From positions 1-64,000 of the forward strand of contig SCTZ01000177.1 in assembly GCA_004297765.1 (NCBI GenBank): a DNA stretch of 64,000 bases, given 5' to 3'. Of the stretch, positions 31,823 to 39,923 are shown piece after piece. A program made the translations under genes and the position numbers. The DNA comes from Chloroflexota bacterium (GTDB lineage: Bacteria; Chloroflexota; Dehalococcoidia; FW602-bin16). Positions within the stretch are counted from its first letter, which is position 1, and each line of letters begins with the position of its first letter. Under the pieces are notes generated by a model. It worked only from the letters and a program-made list of their open reading frames with translations. It ran no database searches and was not told the DNA's origin.

Positions 31823-32836
31823 ATGGAAGTCGTGCCTGGCATCCACCAACTGAAGGTCCCCATCCCCGACAATCCCCTGGGTTTCCTGAACTCGTATCTA
31901 ATCCGTGGCGACGGTCATTACGTACTCGTGGATACGGGTTGGAACGCCAAGGACTCCTTCGCGTCCCTAGAACAGCAGCTCAACGAGATCGGGGTCAGGT
32001 TCACCGACATCTCGCAGGTCGTCATCACGCACATACATCCCGATCACTTCGGCCTTGCGGGCAAGATCAAGGAGGTCTCCGGCGCCGAGGTCGTCGTCCA
32101 CGAGGTGGAGAAGTCCTTCATCGAGCTGCGCTACCAGAATTGGAAGGTGTTGTTGCAGGAGATGGCCACTTGGATGCATGTCAACGGTGTGCCCGGGGCG
32201 GACCTGGTGAAGCTGCGTAACGCGTCAGAGGAGATCATGGATGTGGAGTACCTGTCCGATCCGGACAGGACCGTGAGCGGCGGCGAGACCATCGAGGTCG
32301 GGTCCATGCGCTTCGAGATAATGTGGACGCCCGGTCACTCGCCGGGGCATATCTGCCTCTACGAAGCCCAGCGGCGCGTGCTGTTGTCAGGCGATCACGT
32401 GCTGCCCGTGATCACGCCGAACGTCAGCCTCCATTCCCAGAGCTTCGGCAATCCGCTGGCGGACTACGTGGACGCCCTGAGAGCCGTGGGGCGCTTGCCG
32501 GTGGATATTGTCCTGCCCGCCCACGAAGACATCTTCTATGATCTGCCGAAGCGGGTGCAGGAGATCCTGGCTCATCACGAAGCGCGCGAGCGTGCGATTC
32601 TCGATGCTATCGGCGAAACGCCGCGCACCGCCTACGAGATCGCCTGCATCATCCCCTGGGAGCTAATGGGGCGAACCTGGGAGGAGATACCGGCCTGGGA
32701 GAAGCGTTCGGCGACTACCGAGACCCTGGCCCATCTGGAGCATATGCACACCAAGGACCTGGTGGAGAAAACCAACCTGCACGGGCTGGTTTACTACGGC
32801 AAGCGGGCTGGGCTATCGCCCATACCGCCCGAGTAG
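31823..32836 (+). CDS. Metallo-beta-lactamase-fold hydrolase
   Basis: A 337-residue MBL-fold enzyme. The metal motif HIHPDH is at residues 70-75 (THIHPDHFGLAGK), the next His is in TPGHSPGHICLY, the Asp is in LLSGDHVLP, and a final His is in LPAHEDIF. A C-terminal helical domain follows. This layout resembles glyoxalase-II-like and quorum-lactonase-like hydrolases; the substrate cannot be told. ATG 31823 has GAGGAGGTGC upstream; the frame is open from 31664. It follows the LivK-type gene after 55 bases. Confidence 0.83.
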   Translation: MEVVPGIHQLKVPIPDNPLGFLNSYLIRGDGHYVLVDTGWNAKDSFASLEQQLNEIGVRFTDISQVVITHIHPDHFGLAGKIKEVSGAEVVVHEVEKSFIELRYQNWKVLLQEMATWMHVNGVPGADLVKLRNASEEIMDVEYLSDPDRTVSGGETIEVGSMRFEIMWTPGHSPGHICLYEAQRRVLLSGDHVLPVITPNVSLHSQSFGNPLADYVDALRAVGRLPVDIVLPAHEDIFYDLPKRVQEILAHHEARERAILDAIGETPRTAYEIACIIPWELMGRTWEEIPAWEKRSATTETLAHLEHMHTKDLVEKTNLHGLVYYGKRAGLSPIPPE

Positions 32837-32983
32837 TCGGTCCATTCTCGCTTACTCTTCTTCCCTGGGGTGGGGCTTCCCTCAAACGACGCCACAATTG
32901 AGGAAGGGCGCCTAATCCTGACACGTGACCCCATTCATCAGCCTGATCTCCCGCCAGATCGCGCGGACGAACGAAGACCGAGG

Positions 32984-34114
32984 ATGCCGGACAAAGCCAA
33001 GAAGAAACACCACAAGAAGAAAGCTGCGGTCAGCCTGCTCGACTTCATGCGTGAGAGCTGGCTGAACTGGCTGTTGCTGCTCGTGCCGGTGAGCATAGCC
33101 ATCGAGCTACTTGGATTGCCCAAGCTCTGGCTCTTCGTCGCCTCGGCGCTAGCCATCATCCCGCTGGCGGGGTTGATCGGTCATGCTACCGAGCAGTTGG
33201 CGCATCGCGTTGGGCCGGGCATCGGCGGGTTTCTCAACGCCACCTTCGGCAACGCCACCGAGTTGATCATCGCCCTCTTCGCTCTGCGGGCTGGTCTACC
33301 GGAGGTTGTGAAGGCCTCTATAACCGGCAGCATCATCGGCAATATCCTGCTGGTGCTGGGGCTGAGCATGCTCATGGGTGGTTGGAGGCGAGACAAGCAG
33401 ATCTTCAATCGAACCAGCGCGGGGGCTAGCTCGGCCATGCTCTTCCTGGCCGTCGTCGCTCTGGTAATGCCGGCCGTCTTCGATCTGACCATCTTTGGCA
33501 GCCTCGAGTTTGTCACGCCCGCCATCGAGCACCTGAGCCTGCTGGTGGCGATCGTGCTCATCCTCACCTACGTGGCCAGCCTGGTCTTCTCGCTCAAGAC
33601 GCACCGCGAGCTATTTACCTCGGTCCCGACCGAGCCGGAAGAGGCGCGGCTCAGCCTTCGCAACTCGATCCTGCTCCTCTTCGCGGCGACCATCGTAACG
33701 GCGGTGGAGGCAGAGCTGCTGGTGGACGGTATCCACGAGGCGACGGCGGCCCTGGGCATGACGGAGTTCTTCGTCGGAGTGATCGTGGTGGCCGTGGTGG
33801 GCAACGCGGCCGAGCACTTCGCGGCCGTCGTCATGGCCATCAAGAACAAGATGGATCTGGCGGTAAACATCGCCACTGGCTCCAGCACCCAGATCGCCCT
33901 CTTCGTCGCGCCGGTGCTCGTGCTGGTTTCGTTCCTGTTCGGCCAGCCCATGTCGCTGGTCTTCAACTCCTTCGAGATCGTGGGCGTTGCCCTTTCGGTG
34001 GTCGCACTAACCGTCGTCTCCCTGGACGGCGAGTCCAACTGGTTCGAGGGCCTCCAGCTCCTAGCCGTCTACGTGGTCCTGGCCATCGTCTTCTACTTCG
34101 TGCCGGCGCCGTAG
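32984..34114 (+). CDS. CaCA-family cation/proton exchanger (ChaA/CAX-like)
   Basis: A 376-residue inner-membrane exchanger with about eleven spans. The two alpha repeats carry the diagnostic motifs GGFLNATFGNATELIIALFAL (read as two pieces, GFLNATFGNATEL and IIALFAL) and VVGNAAEHFAAVVMA. A short basic N-terminus (KAKKKHHKKKAA) precedes the first span. Members exchange Ca2+ (sometimes Na+ or K+) for protons. The start is uncertain: ATG 32984 fits the protein, but its ribosome site is poor and the frame stays open to 32870. Confidence 0.85.
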   Translation: MPDKAKKKHHKKKAAVSLLDFMRESWLNWLLLLVPVSIAIELLGLPKLWLFVASALAIIPLAGLIGHATEQLAHRVGPGIGGFLNATFGNATELIIALFALRAGLPEVVKASITGSIIGNILLVLGLSMLMGGWRRDKQIFNRTSAGASSAMLFLAVVALVMPAVFDLTIFGSLEFVTPAIEHLSLLVAIVLILTYVASLVFSLKTHRELFTSVPTEPEEARLSLRNSILLLFAATIVTAVEAELLVDGIHEATAALGMTEFFVGVIVVAVVGNAAEHFAAVVMAIKNKMDLAVNIATGSSTQIALFVAPVLVLVSFLFGQPMSLVFNSFEIVGVALSVVALTVVSLDGESNWFEGLQLLAVYVVLAIVFYFVPAP

Positions 34115-34150
34115 CAGACGGGGTACGTTGTTGGTGCGACACCGACGCTG

Positions 34151-34183
34151 AGACCGACTCGGTCTCGGAGACCGAGTCGGTCT
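34151..34183. repeat. 33-bp palindrome, AGACCG/CGGTCT family
   Basis: A 15-3-15 perfect inverted repeat. Each arm is itself nearly self-complementary (AGACCGACTCGGTCT), so several foldings are possible. It shares ends and arm length with the palindromes at 3389, 48180 and 49396. It lies after the exchanger gene and before the tRNA promoter. Confidence 0.75.
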
Positions 34184-34235
34184 GAGGTAGCAAGACGGCG
34201 CTGATCTGGACCCAAAAGCAGCCAAGCACCCTCGG

Positions 34236-34264
34236 TTGACAGGACCGCGCGGTTCGACTAGAAT
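34236..34264 (+). promoter_or_regulatory. Promoter of tRNA-Thr
   Basis: Perfect TTGACA (34236-34241), 17-base spacer, TAGAAT (34259-34264), 31 bases upstream of the tRNA. Confidence 0.8.
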
Positions 34265-34295
34265 ATTGGCTGGTTCCGCCGGGCGGACCGAACCA

Positions 34296-34371
34296 GCCAG
34301 CGTAGCTCAGTTGGCAGAGCAGCGGTTTCGTAAACCGCAGGTCAAGGGTTCGAATCCCTTCGCTGGCTCCA
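34296..34371 (+). tRNA. tRNA-Thr (anticodon CGT)
   Basis: A complete cloverleaf: 7-bp acceptor stem GCCAGCG/CGCTGGC, D arm GCTC...GAGC, 5-bp anticodon stem GCGGT/ACCGC around the loop TTCGTAA (anticodon CGT, codon ACG), and T arm with GGTTCGAATCC. The discriminator base is T and CCA is encoded (34369-34371). It has its own promoter and terminator. Confidence 0.95.
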
Positions 34372-34395
34372 GGTAAAGTGCACCCGCACGCCAGA

Positions 34396-34440
34396 TATGA
34401 GCCATTCGAGCTATCAAATAGCCGAGTGGCTCATCTGCTT
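34396..34440 (+). terminator. Terminator after tRNA-Thr
   Basis: ATGAGCCA and related bases pair with TGGCTCAT across a long, slightly bulged stem closed by TCAA, followed by CTGCTTTT. It lies 25 bases after the tRNA. The following stretch to 34707 has no gene I can support. Confidence 0.75.
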
Positions 34441-34675
34441 TTGGCACCGGATTGGCACCGAAGCATGGTCGGCGACAGCGGAAAGCCTACGATCGCTTGA
34501 TGCCTGGGTGGCTTAGGTTCGAGACGAGTAGTTAGTCATGATTGGAAACACCGGCGTGCTGGTTTCTGGCGCCCGACAGTGGAATACTGGCGGAAGCAGC
34601 GTGCCCGCTGCCGCGGTCAGCGTAAGAACCTGTTTGACCGGCGCCGCGTGGCGGTTGTCCTTATCCTGGAAGGCA

Positions 34676-34712
34676 TGGCAGACATCCCTCATCGCGACAA
34701 GGCGTGGTCACA
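34676..34712. repeat. 37-bp direct repeat, copy 1
   Basis: The 37 bases from TGGCAGACATCC to GTGGTCACA recur exactly at 34747-34783, a 71-base period. On the minus strand it lies just downstream of the small redox genes; copy 2 encodes the end of the 60-residue frame. Confidence 0.8.
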
Positions 34713-34890
34713 TCGGCGCCGACCTCGCCCACCACCGTCCACCCGTTGGCAGACATCCCTCATCGCGACAAGGCGTGGTCACAGTACCGGTGTTCCAAAG
34801 GACATCGAAGACGTGTGCCTCCTTGCCCTCGCCAATGTCAGTGCCAACGCCGGCCGGGGTGTCGAACACCCCGATGCGGGCCGCTGGCAT
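34708..34890 (-). CDS. Hypothetical 60-residue protein, possibly frameshifted
   Basis: A short frame whose ATG overlaps the stop of the preceding desulforedoxin-like gene (TGATG). It encodes MPAARIGVFDTPAGVGTDIG, then EGKEAHVFDVLWNTGTVTTP, then a Cys pair and a Trp-rich end. The second direct repeat falls in its C-terminal part, and a shifted frame would extend it through the first repeat copy. It may be a remnant of a longer gene. I do not recognise a family. Confidence 0.35.
   Translation of the reverse strand: MPAARIGVFDTPAGVGTDIGEGKEAHVFDVLWNTGTVTTPCRDEGCLPTGGRWWARSAPM
34747..34783. repeat. 37-bp direct repeat, copy 2
   Basis: Exact second copy of the repeat at 34676-34712. Inside the third small minus-strand frame it encodes a segment ending VTTPCRDEGCLP. 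The same peptide would be encoded by copy 1 in a shifted frame, which suggests an internal duplication followed by frame loss. Confidence 0.8.
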
Positions 34891-35033
34891 CAGTCCGCCG
34901 AGGGTAGCGGCTTGGCCTCCACCAACTGCATGGGCTGGTCGCAGCAATGGATTGCCCCTCCACCGCCTTTGGTGACAAGCACCTGCGCCCCACATTCGGG
35001 GCAACTCATCCGCTTTCCCAACTGGTTTGCCAT
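34890..35033 (-). CDS. Desulforedoxin-like small Cys protein, second copy
   Basis: A 47-residue protein with MSCPECGAQVLVTK and HCCDQPMQL. The Cx2C plus CC-x-x-PM pattern is that of the desulforedoxin fold (a one-iron FeCys4 site), also found at the N-terminus of desulfoferrodoxin. GGAGGGAAGAG precedes the ATG at 35033. The gene starts 10 bases after its sister gene ends and its sequence is clearly related, so this is a tandem duplication. A likely electron carrier for the adjacent acyl-CoA operon, or an oxidative-stress protein; both are inferences. Confidence 0.65.
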   Translation of the reverse strand: MANQLGKRMSCPECGAQVLVTKGGGGAIHCCDQPMQLVEAKPLPSAD

Positions 35034-35043
35034 CTCTTCCCTC

Positions 35044-35193
35044 CTACTTCTGCTGCATCTCTTGGCCGCAGCAGCGCAGCGTGCCGGACCCCGGCTTCGT
35101 CACGAGCACCTCACTGCCACATGTTACACACTTGTACCGCTTGCCGACCTGCGTTCCCCCCGCCTTCTTCGACCCTGTTTCTTGCGTCGCCAT
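35044..35193 (-). CDS. Desulforedoxin-like small Cys protein, first copy
   Basis: A 49-residue protein with a short charged leader and the motif CVTCGSEVLVTKPGSGTLRC, then CGQEMQ. The four Cys have desulforedoxin spacing (Cx2C ... CC). It begins 22 bases after the acyl-CoA ligase stop, on the same strand, with AGGAGAGAG upstream of ATG 35193. A one-iron redox role is inferred. It pairs with the similar gene immediately downstream. Confidence 0.65.
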   Translation of the reverse strand: MATQETGSKKAGGTQVGKRYKCVTCGSEVLVTKPGSGTLRCCGQEMQQK

Positions 35194-35214
35194 AGCTCTC
35201 TCCTCGCTAGTTGT

Positions 35215-36789
35215 TTAGTCAACGGGTGTTTGGAACTGCTCTCGCAGCTTCACCTTGAGCACCTTGCCTAGGGCCGAGCGCGGCAGCTCTGGCACGAACG
35301 TTACCATCGACGGCTTCTTGTAGCTCGCCAGCCGCTCCCGGCAGAAGGCGATCAGTTCCTCGGCGGTCAGTTTGCCGCCGGCCTCCTGGCGGGGCACCAC
35401 GACGGCCACGACCCGCTCACCCCATTCTTCGTCCGGGGCGCCGACCACCGCCACGTCCTCCACCCCGGGATGGCGATAGAGCACTGCCTCGACCTCTTCC
35501 GGCGAGATGTTCTCTCCGCCCCGGATGATCATGTCCGACTTCCGCCCGGCCAGGAAGACGTAGCCTTCCTCATCCATCCAGCCCAGGTCGGAGGTGTAGA
35601 GCCAGCCCTCGGTATCACGATTCGCCGGGGCTGCTGTCTGTGCATCGGTCGGAAGATAGGCCTGCATTGTTCGGGCTGTCCGCAGCGCCACCTCGCCGAT
35701 CTGCCCCGGCGGTAGCGGGAGATGGTCGGGCGTGACGATCCGCAGCTCGACGTCGGCCACCGGCTTACCGATCGAGCGCAGTCGCGCCTTCTTCCGCTCG
35801 ATATCTTCTGGAGTGCCCTCCAGGCGGTGATCCTCCGGACCCAGCATGGCGACCGTCGCCGTCGTCTCCGTTTGCCCGTAGGCGTTGACGAAGCCGACCT
35901 TCCTGGGGAAGAGGTCCAGGGCGCGCAGGAGCACACCGGGCGGCGTGGCCGCCGCGCCATAGGAGAGCACCTCCAGGCTCGAGAGGTCGAAGTGGCCAAA
36001 GCGCGGCTCATCGATCAGCCGCTTGAGCATGGTGGGGACAAGGAAAGCATTGGTAATCTGCTCCCGCTGCACTGTCTCCAGCCAGCGAAGCGCATCGAAC
36101 TGGCGCAGAACGACCATCTTTCGCGCCGAGTAGGGCGCCAGCATGATGGCGGTGAGCCCGGCGATGTGGTAGAAGGGCGCCACGAGCACCTGGGCGTAGC
36201 GATCTTCCTCGCTGGCCGGCTCCGCGCTGTTGAGCACGTAGTTCGAGAAGTCGCCGTAGCGCAGCATGACGCCCTTGGGACGGGAGGTCGTGCCGGCGGT
36301 GAACATAATCACACACAGATCATCGTCGTCAACCTCCGCCGGTTCGAGCTCCTCCCCTTCAACCAGAAGCTCTTCGAGTGGTCGCATCATCTCTCGCGCG
36401 CCATCAAGGCTGATCATCTCTTGCAGCAACGGCACCGACGGACGCACGGCGAGCGCCAAATCGTGGTACTGCGCCCCGACGCAGATGATGTTCACCCCAG
36501 CTGAGCTCAAGAGATATTGAAGCTCGTCCTGCTTGGCCCGATAGTTGAGCGGGACAAAGGTTGCCCCCAGGAAGCCGCTTGCGTAGAAGAGCTGAATGTA
36601 GCGGTCGCTGTTGGTGTCTAGCACGCCCAGCCGGCTCCCGGGTCCGACGCCCAGACGTCGCAGCCCGGAGGCAAGAGTCACGATGCTCTTTTGCAGCGTC
36701 GCGTAGTCGTAGCGTCGATCCTCGAAGACGAGCGCCTCGCGGTCGGGAGAGATCTGGGCCGAGATATTCACGAACTCGTACACGTTCAT
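35215..36789 (-). CDS. Acyl-CoA synthetase/ligase (AMP-forming)
   Basis: A 524-residue adenylate-forming enzyme that activates a carboxylic acid to its CoA thioester. The P-loop is FTAGTTSRPKG, slightly altered from YTSGTTGxPKG. Others are GQTET (A5), YTSDLGWMDEEGY with the ATP-binding Asp, and GRKSDMIIRGGENISPEEVE. The catalytic Lys is in LPRSALGKVLK. Length is normal. It lies in a minus-strand run with two acyl-CoA dehydrogenases and a Liv-type importer, so it probably activates the imported acid. The substrate is unknown; the broad substrate-class motifs do not decide it. Confidence 0.88.
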   Translation of the reverse strand: MNVYEFVNISAQISPDREALVFEDRRYDYATLQKSIVTLASGLRRLGVGPGSRLGVLDTNSDRYIQLFYASGFLGATFVPLNYRAKQDELQYLLSSAGVNIICVGAQYHDLALAVRPSVPLLQEMISLDGAREMMRPLEELLVEGEELEPAEVDDDDLCVIMFTAGTTSRPKGVMLRYGDFSNYVLNSAEPASEEDRYAQVLVAPFYHIAGLTAIMLAPYSARKMVVLRQFDALRWLETVQREQITNAFLVPTMLKRLIDEPRFGHFDLSSLEVLSYGAAATPPGVLLRALDLFPRKVGFVNAYGQTETTATVAMLGPEDHRLEGTPEDIERKKARLRSIGKPVADVELRIVTPDHLPLPPGQIGEVALRTARTMQAYLPTDAQTAAPANRDTEGWLYTSDLGWMDEEGYVFLAGRKSDMIIRGGENISPEEVEAVLYRHPGVEDVAVVGAPDEEWGERVVAVVVPRQEAGGKLTAEELIAFCRERLASYKKPSMVTFVPELPRSALGKVLKVKLREQFQTPVD

Positions 36790-36798
36790 AAAGCTTCT

Positions 36799-37962
36799 CT
36801 ATGCTCCCTTGGGTAGCCCGAGACCGCGTTGGGCGATGATGTTCCGCATGATCTCGGACGTTCCACCGTAGATCGTTTCGACCACCTGCCAGCGATGGTG
36901 GTACTCCACTTCGCCGTGAAGCGGTGCCCATTTGGAGCCACGCGCCAATTGGCCGAAGGGTCCCATGATCTTCATGGCGGTATGAGTCAGTTTGTGCTCC
37001 ACCTCGGTTTGGAACACTTTGGCCATGGCGGACTCGTGGCCGAGCGCTTGACCCTGATCCAGCATCCAGGCCAGACGAAATACGAAGAGTCGGCAGACCT
37101 CGAGATCCGCGGCGACCTCGGCCAGTTGGTGGCGGACGATCGGATCGCCGACCAGGGCTTTGCCCCGCGATGTGGCCTGCTTGGCGTAGGCGATGAGCTC
37201 GTCGAGCAGCCGCGTCAACGGACCGATCGGGTACATTCGCTCGAAGTCGAGGGCCACGGCTATCTGCTGGAAACCCCGACCGCGTGCTCCCACCAGGTTA
37301 TTCTTCGGCACCCGCACGTTGTCGTAGTACACCTCGTTGGTGCGCCAGCCGGCCAGCGTCCAAAGAGGGCGGATCGTGATGCCCGGACTCTTCAAATCGA
37401 CGATGAACAACGAGACTCCGCGATGCTTGGGCGCCTCGGGATCGGTGCGTGCCCCCAACCAGTGGTAGTCGGAGAAGTGACAATGCGTATTGAAGGTCTT
37501 CATGCCGTTGATCACGTACTCGTCGCCATCCTCGACCGCGCGAATGTCGAGGGCAGCCAGGTCAGAGCCGGCCTGCGGCTCGGTGTAGCCCAGGGCAAAT
37601 TCGATCTCTCCGCGCGCGATCCGCGGCAGATACTCCTGCTTTTGCTCCTCATTGCCGAAGCGCAGGATCGTTGGGCCGGCCATTCCAGCGCCGACCATTC
37701 CGGCCCGCAGCCCATGGTAGGACATCTCGTCGGCGATGATGAGCTGGTCGACGTGGGTTGACTCCAGACCGCCATACTGCTTCGGCCAGGTGGGGGTGAG
37801 CCAGCCACGGGCGCCGGCCTTCTTGAAGAACTCGCGCGACGCGGGACCCCAGCCGTGGTTCCAGAAGGTCTCCTCATAAACCTCCGGCGTGCGATGTTCG
37901 AGACAGAAGCCGCGCACCTCTTCACGCAGGCGCTGCTGCCCGTCGGTAAGCTTGAAATCCAT
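36799..37962 (-). CDS. Acyl-CoA dehydrogenase, subunit-like copy 2
   Basis: A 387-residue flavoprotein dehydrogenase. FAD and substrate motifs are present: ALGYTEPQAGSDLAAL, FNTHCHFSDYHWLGART and the C-terminal VETIYGGTSEIMRNIIAQRG. The usual catalytic Glu of YEGT is Gly here (YGGT), common in the FadE types that use another base or pair with a partner. The gene directly upstream encodes a second, different acyl-CoA dehydrogenase. The pair may form an alpha2beta2 enzyme like those of steroid side-chain oxidation. ATG 37962 follows AGGGAGC. Confidence 0.87.
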   Translation of the reverse strand: MDFKLTDGQQRLREEVRGFCLEHRTPEVYEETFWNHGWGPASREFFKKAGARGWLTPTWPKQYGGLESTHVDQLIIADEMSYHGLRAGMVGAGMAGPTILRFGNEEQKQEYLPRIARGEIEFALGYTEPQAGSDLAALDIRAVEDGDEYVINGMKTFNTHCHFSDYHWLGARTDPEAPKHRGVSLFIVDLKSPGITIRPLWTLAGWRTNEVYYDNVRVPKNNLVGARGRGFQQIAVALDFERMYPIGPLTRLLDELIAYAKQATSRGKALVGDPIVRHQLAEVAADLEVCRLFVFRLAWMLDQGQALGHESAMAKVFQTEVEHKLTHTAMKIMGPFGQLARGSKWAPLHGEVEYHHRWQVVETIYGGTSEIMRNIIAQRGLGLPKGA

Positions 37963-37972
37963 TTGCTGCTCC

Positions 37973-39100
37973 CTACATTCCAAGCGCCCGCGCGAGGGCG
38001 CCGTACTGGTAACTCGATCCGCCGTAGGCGATGGCGGCCGCGTTCACCCGCCTGAAGAAGAGCGTCAGGTCGTGTTCGGTGATGAAGCCCACGCCACCAT
38101 GGACCTGATGCGCTCGCGATAGCATGCGTAGGGCCGCTTCGCTCACCCAACCCTTGGCCATCGCCACCTCCCGGGCAGAGGGCAATCCTTCGCTAAGCCG
38201 CCATGCAGCCTGATAGCTCAGAAAGCGCGCGCCGTCGAGGTCGGTGGCGATGTTCGCGCAGTGGTGTTGCACGGCCTGAAAGGCTCCCACGGGCTGTCCG
38301 AACTGCACCCGGCTGCTCACGTGTTCGACGCTCAGCTTGAGAGCAACCTGGCCAGCACCGACCATCTGAAGGCATTCGGCCACAGCAGCCCGCGCCAGCG
38401 CCTTCTCGATCACGGGCCGCGCTCCGTTGAGCTCGCCCAGGACGTTGCCCCGCGGCACACGCACGCCGTGAAAAGACAGCTCGCAGAGCTTGGCGTCATC
38501 GATCGGCTTGAGCAGGGTGCTGGCGAGCCCAGGAGAACTTCTGTCGACTAGCAGTATGCTGAGGCCGCCGTCCTCGCCCGGCGCAGAGCGCACGACGGTG
38601 AGGATGATGTCGGCCAGATGGGCGTACGGAACGAAGAGCTTCACGCCATTCAAAACGTAGCCCTCGGGATCAGGCTCGGCGGTCATGGTGATGTCGTCCG
38701 GATCGTAGGCGGCACCGGTCTCTAACAAGGCCATGGTAAGGATCAGCTCGCCTGCGGAGACGCGCGGCAGCAGCGAGACCTTCTGTGCCTCCGTGCCGCC
38801 GTCGAGGATCGGGTAGCCGCCCAGTAAGACGGTGGAGCAGAAAGGGCTGGGGAGGAGGGCACGGCCCATCTCCTCCAGAACTACCGCCAGATCGAGAAAA
38901 CTGAAGTCAGCGCCACCATACTGCTCAGGAAAGGGCAGGCCGAGCCAACCCAGCTCGGCCATTCGAGTCCAGTGGTCCGGCGAATGGCCTTGCGGCGTCT
39001 CGAGCAGCTCACGGACCAGGGTCTTTGAGCATTCCTTCTCGAAGAACCGCCGGGCGGTCTCCTTGAGCATTTGCTGGTCGTCGCTTAGCGCCAGGTCCAT
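37973..39100 (-). CDS. Acyl-CoA dehydrogenase, subunit-like copy 1
   Basis: A 375-residue acyl-CoA dehydrogenase, shorter and more degenerate than its neighbour. It has PFPEQYGGADFSFLDLA, MALLETGAAYDPDDITM in place of the usual TEP.AGSD, and HQVHGGVGFITEHDLTLFFRR. The C-terminal catalytic region reads AYGGSSYQYGALARALG, lacking a YEGT Glu. The loss of key positions in one of two adjacent copies suggests a heteromeric enzyme where each subunit provides part of the sites. The gene starts 101 bases after livF stops. Substrate unknown. Confidence 0.86.
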   Translation of the reverse strand: MDLALSDDQQMLKETARRFFEKECSKTLVRELLETPQGHSPDHWTRMAELGWLGLPFPEQYGGADFSFLDLAVVLEEMGRALLPSPFCSTVLLGGYPILDGGTEAQKVSLLPRVSAGELILTMALLETGAAYDPDDITMTAEPDPEGYVLNGVKLFVPYAHLADIILTVVRSAPGEDGGLSILLVDRSSPGLASTLLKPIDDAKLCELSFHGVRVPRGNVLGELNGARPVIEKALARAAVAECLQMVGAGQVALKLSVEHVSSRVQFGQPVGAFQAVQHHCANIATDLDGARFLSYQAAWRLSEGLPSAREVAMAKGWVSEAALRMLSRAHQVHGGVGFITEHDLTLFFRRVNAAAIAYGGSSYQYGALARALGM

Positions 39101-39200
39101 AGGTCTTCACACCTCCCAGTTGCTGATCCATCCCCCTCCCCCGGCGCATGCGCGCGGCGGAGAGAAGCGGCTGGTTTTAGAGGTCAACGCAGGTCCGCCG

Positions 39201-39923
39201 TTAGGCGTCCATACAGAGCGTTCCCAGGTAGATCTCCTGGACTTTGACCGACTCCTCAAGCTCTCTTCCGGTTCCCTCCAGGACCGTCTTCCCGTCGTCC
39301 AACACGTACGCGCGGTCGCAGACGGCCATGGCCTTTTCCGCGAATTGCTCCGCGATTAGGATGGCCATCCCACGCTCGCGCAAAGTGGCAATCACGTCGT
39401 ATACCTCGTCCACCACCAGCGGAGCCAGACCGTGCGAGGGCTCGTCGAGTATCATGAGCTGCGGCTTGGCCATCAGTGCCTGACCGATAGCCAGCATTCT
39501 CTGCTCGCCGCCGCTTAGCATCGCCGCCGGGCGCTTGATCAGCCTCTGCAGGCGGGGGAAGAGCTCGAGGATGCCGTCGATCTCGTCGCCGATTTCTTGC
39601 TTGGATACGCGGCGCCGGTAGGCACCCAGCATGAGGTTTTCAAAGACCGTCTGGCCAAGGAAGGTGCTCTTACCCTCCCGTACGTGGATGAGGCCGTGGC
39701 CGACGATCTTGTGTGGGCGAAGGTTTTGGATGTCCCTGCCCGCGAACTCGATGCTGCCAGCGGTGGCAGTTATCAGCCCCGAGATCGTTCTGATGAGCGT
39801 GGTCTTGCCAGTCCCATTCCGACCGAGAAGCACTACGGTCTCTCGGTCGCCAACCTCTAGGCTGATGCCGTGCAGGACTTTTATGGGACCGTAGCCAGCG
39901 TGAACGTCAGTCACTCTTAGCAT
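39201..39923 (-). CDS. livF: ABC transporter ATPase LivF
   Basis: A 240-residue ATPase of the branched-chain amino acid importer class. Walker A is LLGRNGTGKTT, the signature is MLSGGEQRML, and Walker B is LMILDEPSHGLAP. It overlaps the LivM-LivG fusion end by seven bases. Together with LivH, the fusion and the LivK-type protein it makes a full importer. In a catabolic cluster like this the ligand may be an aromatic or other acid instead of leucine. Confidence 0.92.
   Translation of the reverse strand: MLRVTDVHAGYGPIKVLHGISLEVGDRETVVLLGRNGTGKTTLIRTISGLITATAGSIEFAGRDIQNLRPHKIVGHGLIHVREGKSTFLGQTVFENLMLGAYRRRVSKQEIGDEIDGILELFPRLQRLIKRPAAMLSGGEQRMLAIGQALMAKPQLMILDEPSHGLAPLVVDEVYDVIATLRERGMAILIAEQFAEKAMAVCDRAYVLDDGKTVLEGTGRELEESVKVQEIYLGTLCMDA

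Noticed and set aside
34372-34707. Integrated element or att site at tRNA-Thr
   Set aside because: No integrase frame and no repeated copy of the tRNA 3' end seen in the window; only a short TTGGCACCG tandem.
34579-35271. 230-codon plus-strand frame after the tRNA
   Set aside because: Passes through the direct repeats with no domain. The minus strand here encodes two conserved Cys-motif proteins with good ribosome sites.
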